Assembly: GCA_903876615.1 (NCBI GenBank)
Contig: CAIRAS010000460.1
Coordinates: forward strand, 1-5,490
Origin: an uncultured Holophagaceae bacterium
Lineage (GTDB): Bacteria; Acidobacteriota; Holophagae; Holophagales; Holophagaceae
Length of the DNA: 5,490 nt
Direction: 5' to 3'
The position numbers and the translations under genes are program-made. Each line of letters begins with the position of its first letter. Position 1 is the stretch's first letter. The notes under the pieces were generated by a model, which searched no databases, was not told where the DNA came from, and saw nothing but the letters and a program-made list of their open reading frames with translations. Shown in pieces: positions 5,355-5,490 of this stretch.

Positions 5355-5490
5355 GGGGGTGACCGGTTTCGACAGGTCGTGATCCAGGTGTCCGGTGCAG
5401 GCGGGGGTTGGACGGATGGCCCCCTTATCAATCCGCCCAAACCAAACTGCCAACGATAACTTCGAACTGGCTCTCGCTGCCTAGGGCAAC
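5355..5490 (+). ncRNA. ssrA: Transfer-messenger RNA (tmRNA), 5' part; 3' end outside the window
   Basis: Rescues stalled ribosomes together with SmpB: it is charged with alanine, enters the empty A site and directs addition of a degradation tag. The 5' end GGGGGTGACCGGTTTCGAC (5355-5373) is the conserved start of the tRNA-like domain. Pseudoknot PK1 is directly visible: GGGGG (5403-5407) pairs with CCCCC (5420-5424), while CGGAT (5413-5417) pairs with ATCCG (5431-5435). The tag frame begins at the resume codon GCC (5449-5451), encodes ANDNFELALAA and ends at TAG (5482-5484). The C-terminal LAA is the known signal for ClpXP-type proteases. As a one-piece tmRNA the gene should run roughly 210-240 bases further. 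No SmpB gene lies in the window. Confidence 0.97.

Overview
The window is a stretch of GC-rich bacterial chromosome with tightly packed housekeeping genes. It holds six protein genes, one of them cut by the left edge, and the 5' part of a tmRNA gene cut by the right edge. No phage, transposase, CRISPR or plasmid genes are visible. The strong G/C third-position bias and the gene content suggest a free-living high-GC Gram-negative-type bacterium, since a lipoprotein with a lipobox is present. An acidobacterial (Holophaga/Geothrix-like) or deltaproteobacterial source is my guess. I cannot establish the taxon from this sequence alone.

Left part (1-1830, minus strand): rlmH, the 23S rRNA pseudouridine-1915 methyltransferase, is followed 70 bases later by the N-terminal 433 codons of a DinG/YoaA-type iron-sulfur DNA helicase that runs off the window. 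They probably share a transcript. An 84-base divergent spacer separates rlmH from the plus-strand genes.

Middle (1915-3930, plus strand): a small lipoprotein of unknown function ends at a strong intrinsic terminator (2551-2593). A complete glutamate dehydrogenase-family gene follows. It is canonical almost everywhere, but the active-site lysine of the family signature is an arginine. This is the most interesting coding observation in the window.

Right part (3931-5490, plus strand): a 352-base intergenic region carries two inverted copies of an 18-base repeat around a G-rich core. Next come a two-helix YcxB-like membrane protein and, 25 bases later, a small 4-oxalocrotonate-tautomerase-family protein, likely one operon. 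A second gene-free region (4986-5354) carries another, more compact copy of the same inverted repeat and a perfect 7-bp palindrome. The tmRNA gene (ssrA) starts at 5355. Its pseudoknot PK1 and the full proteolysis-tag reading frame (ANDNFELALAA) are visible.

There is no obvious single system linking these genes. rlmH and ssrA both serve translation, dinG serves DNA repair, and gdh serves nitrogen/carbon metabolism. The dispersed hairpin-forming repeat and the altered dehydrogenase active site most deserve follow-up.
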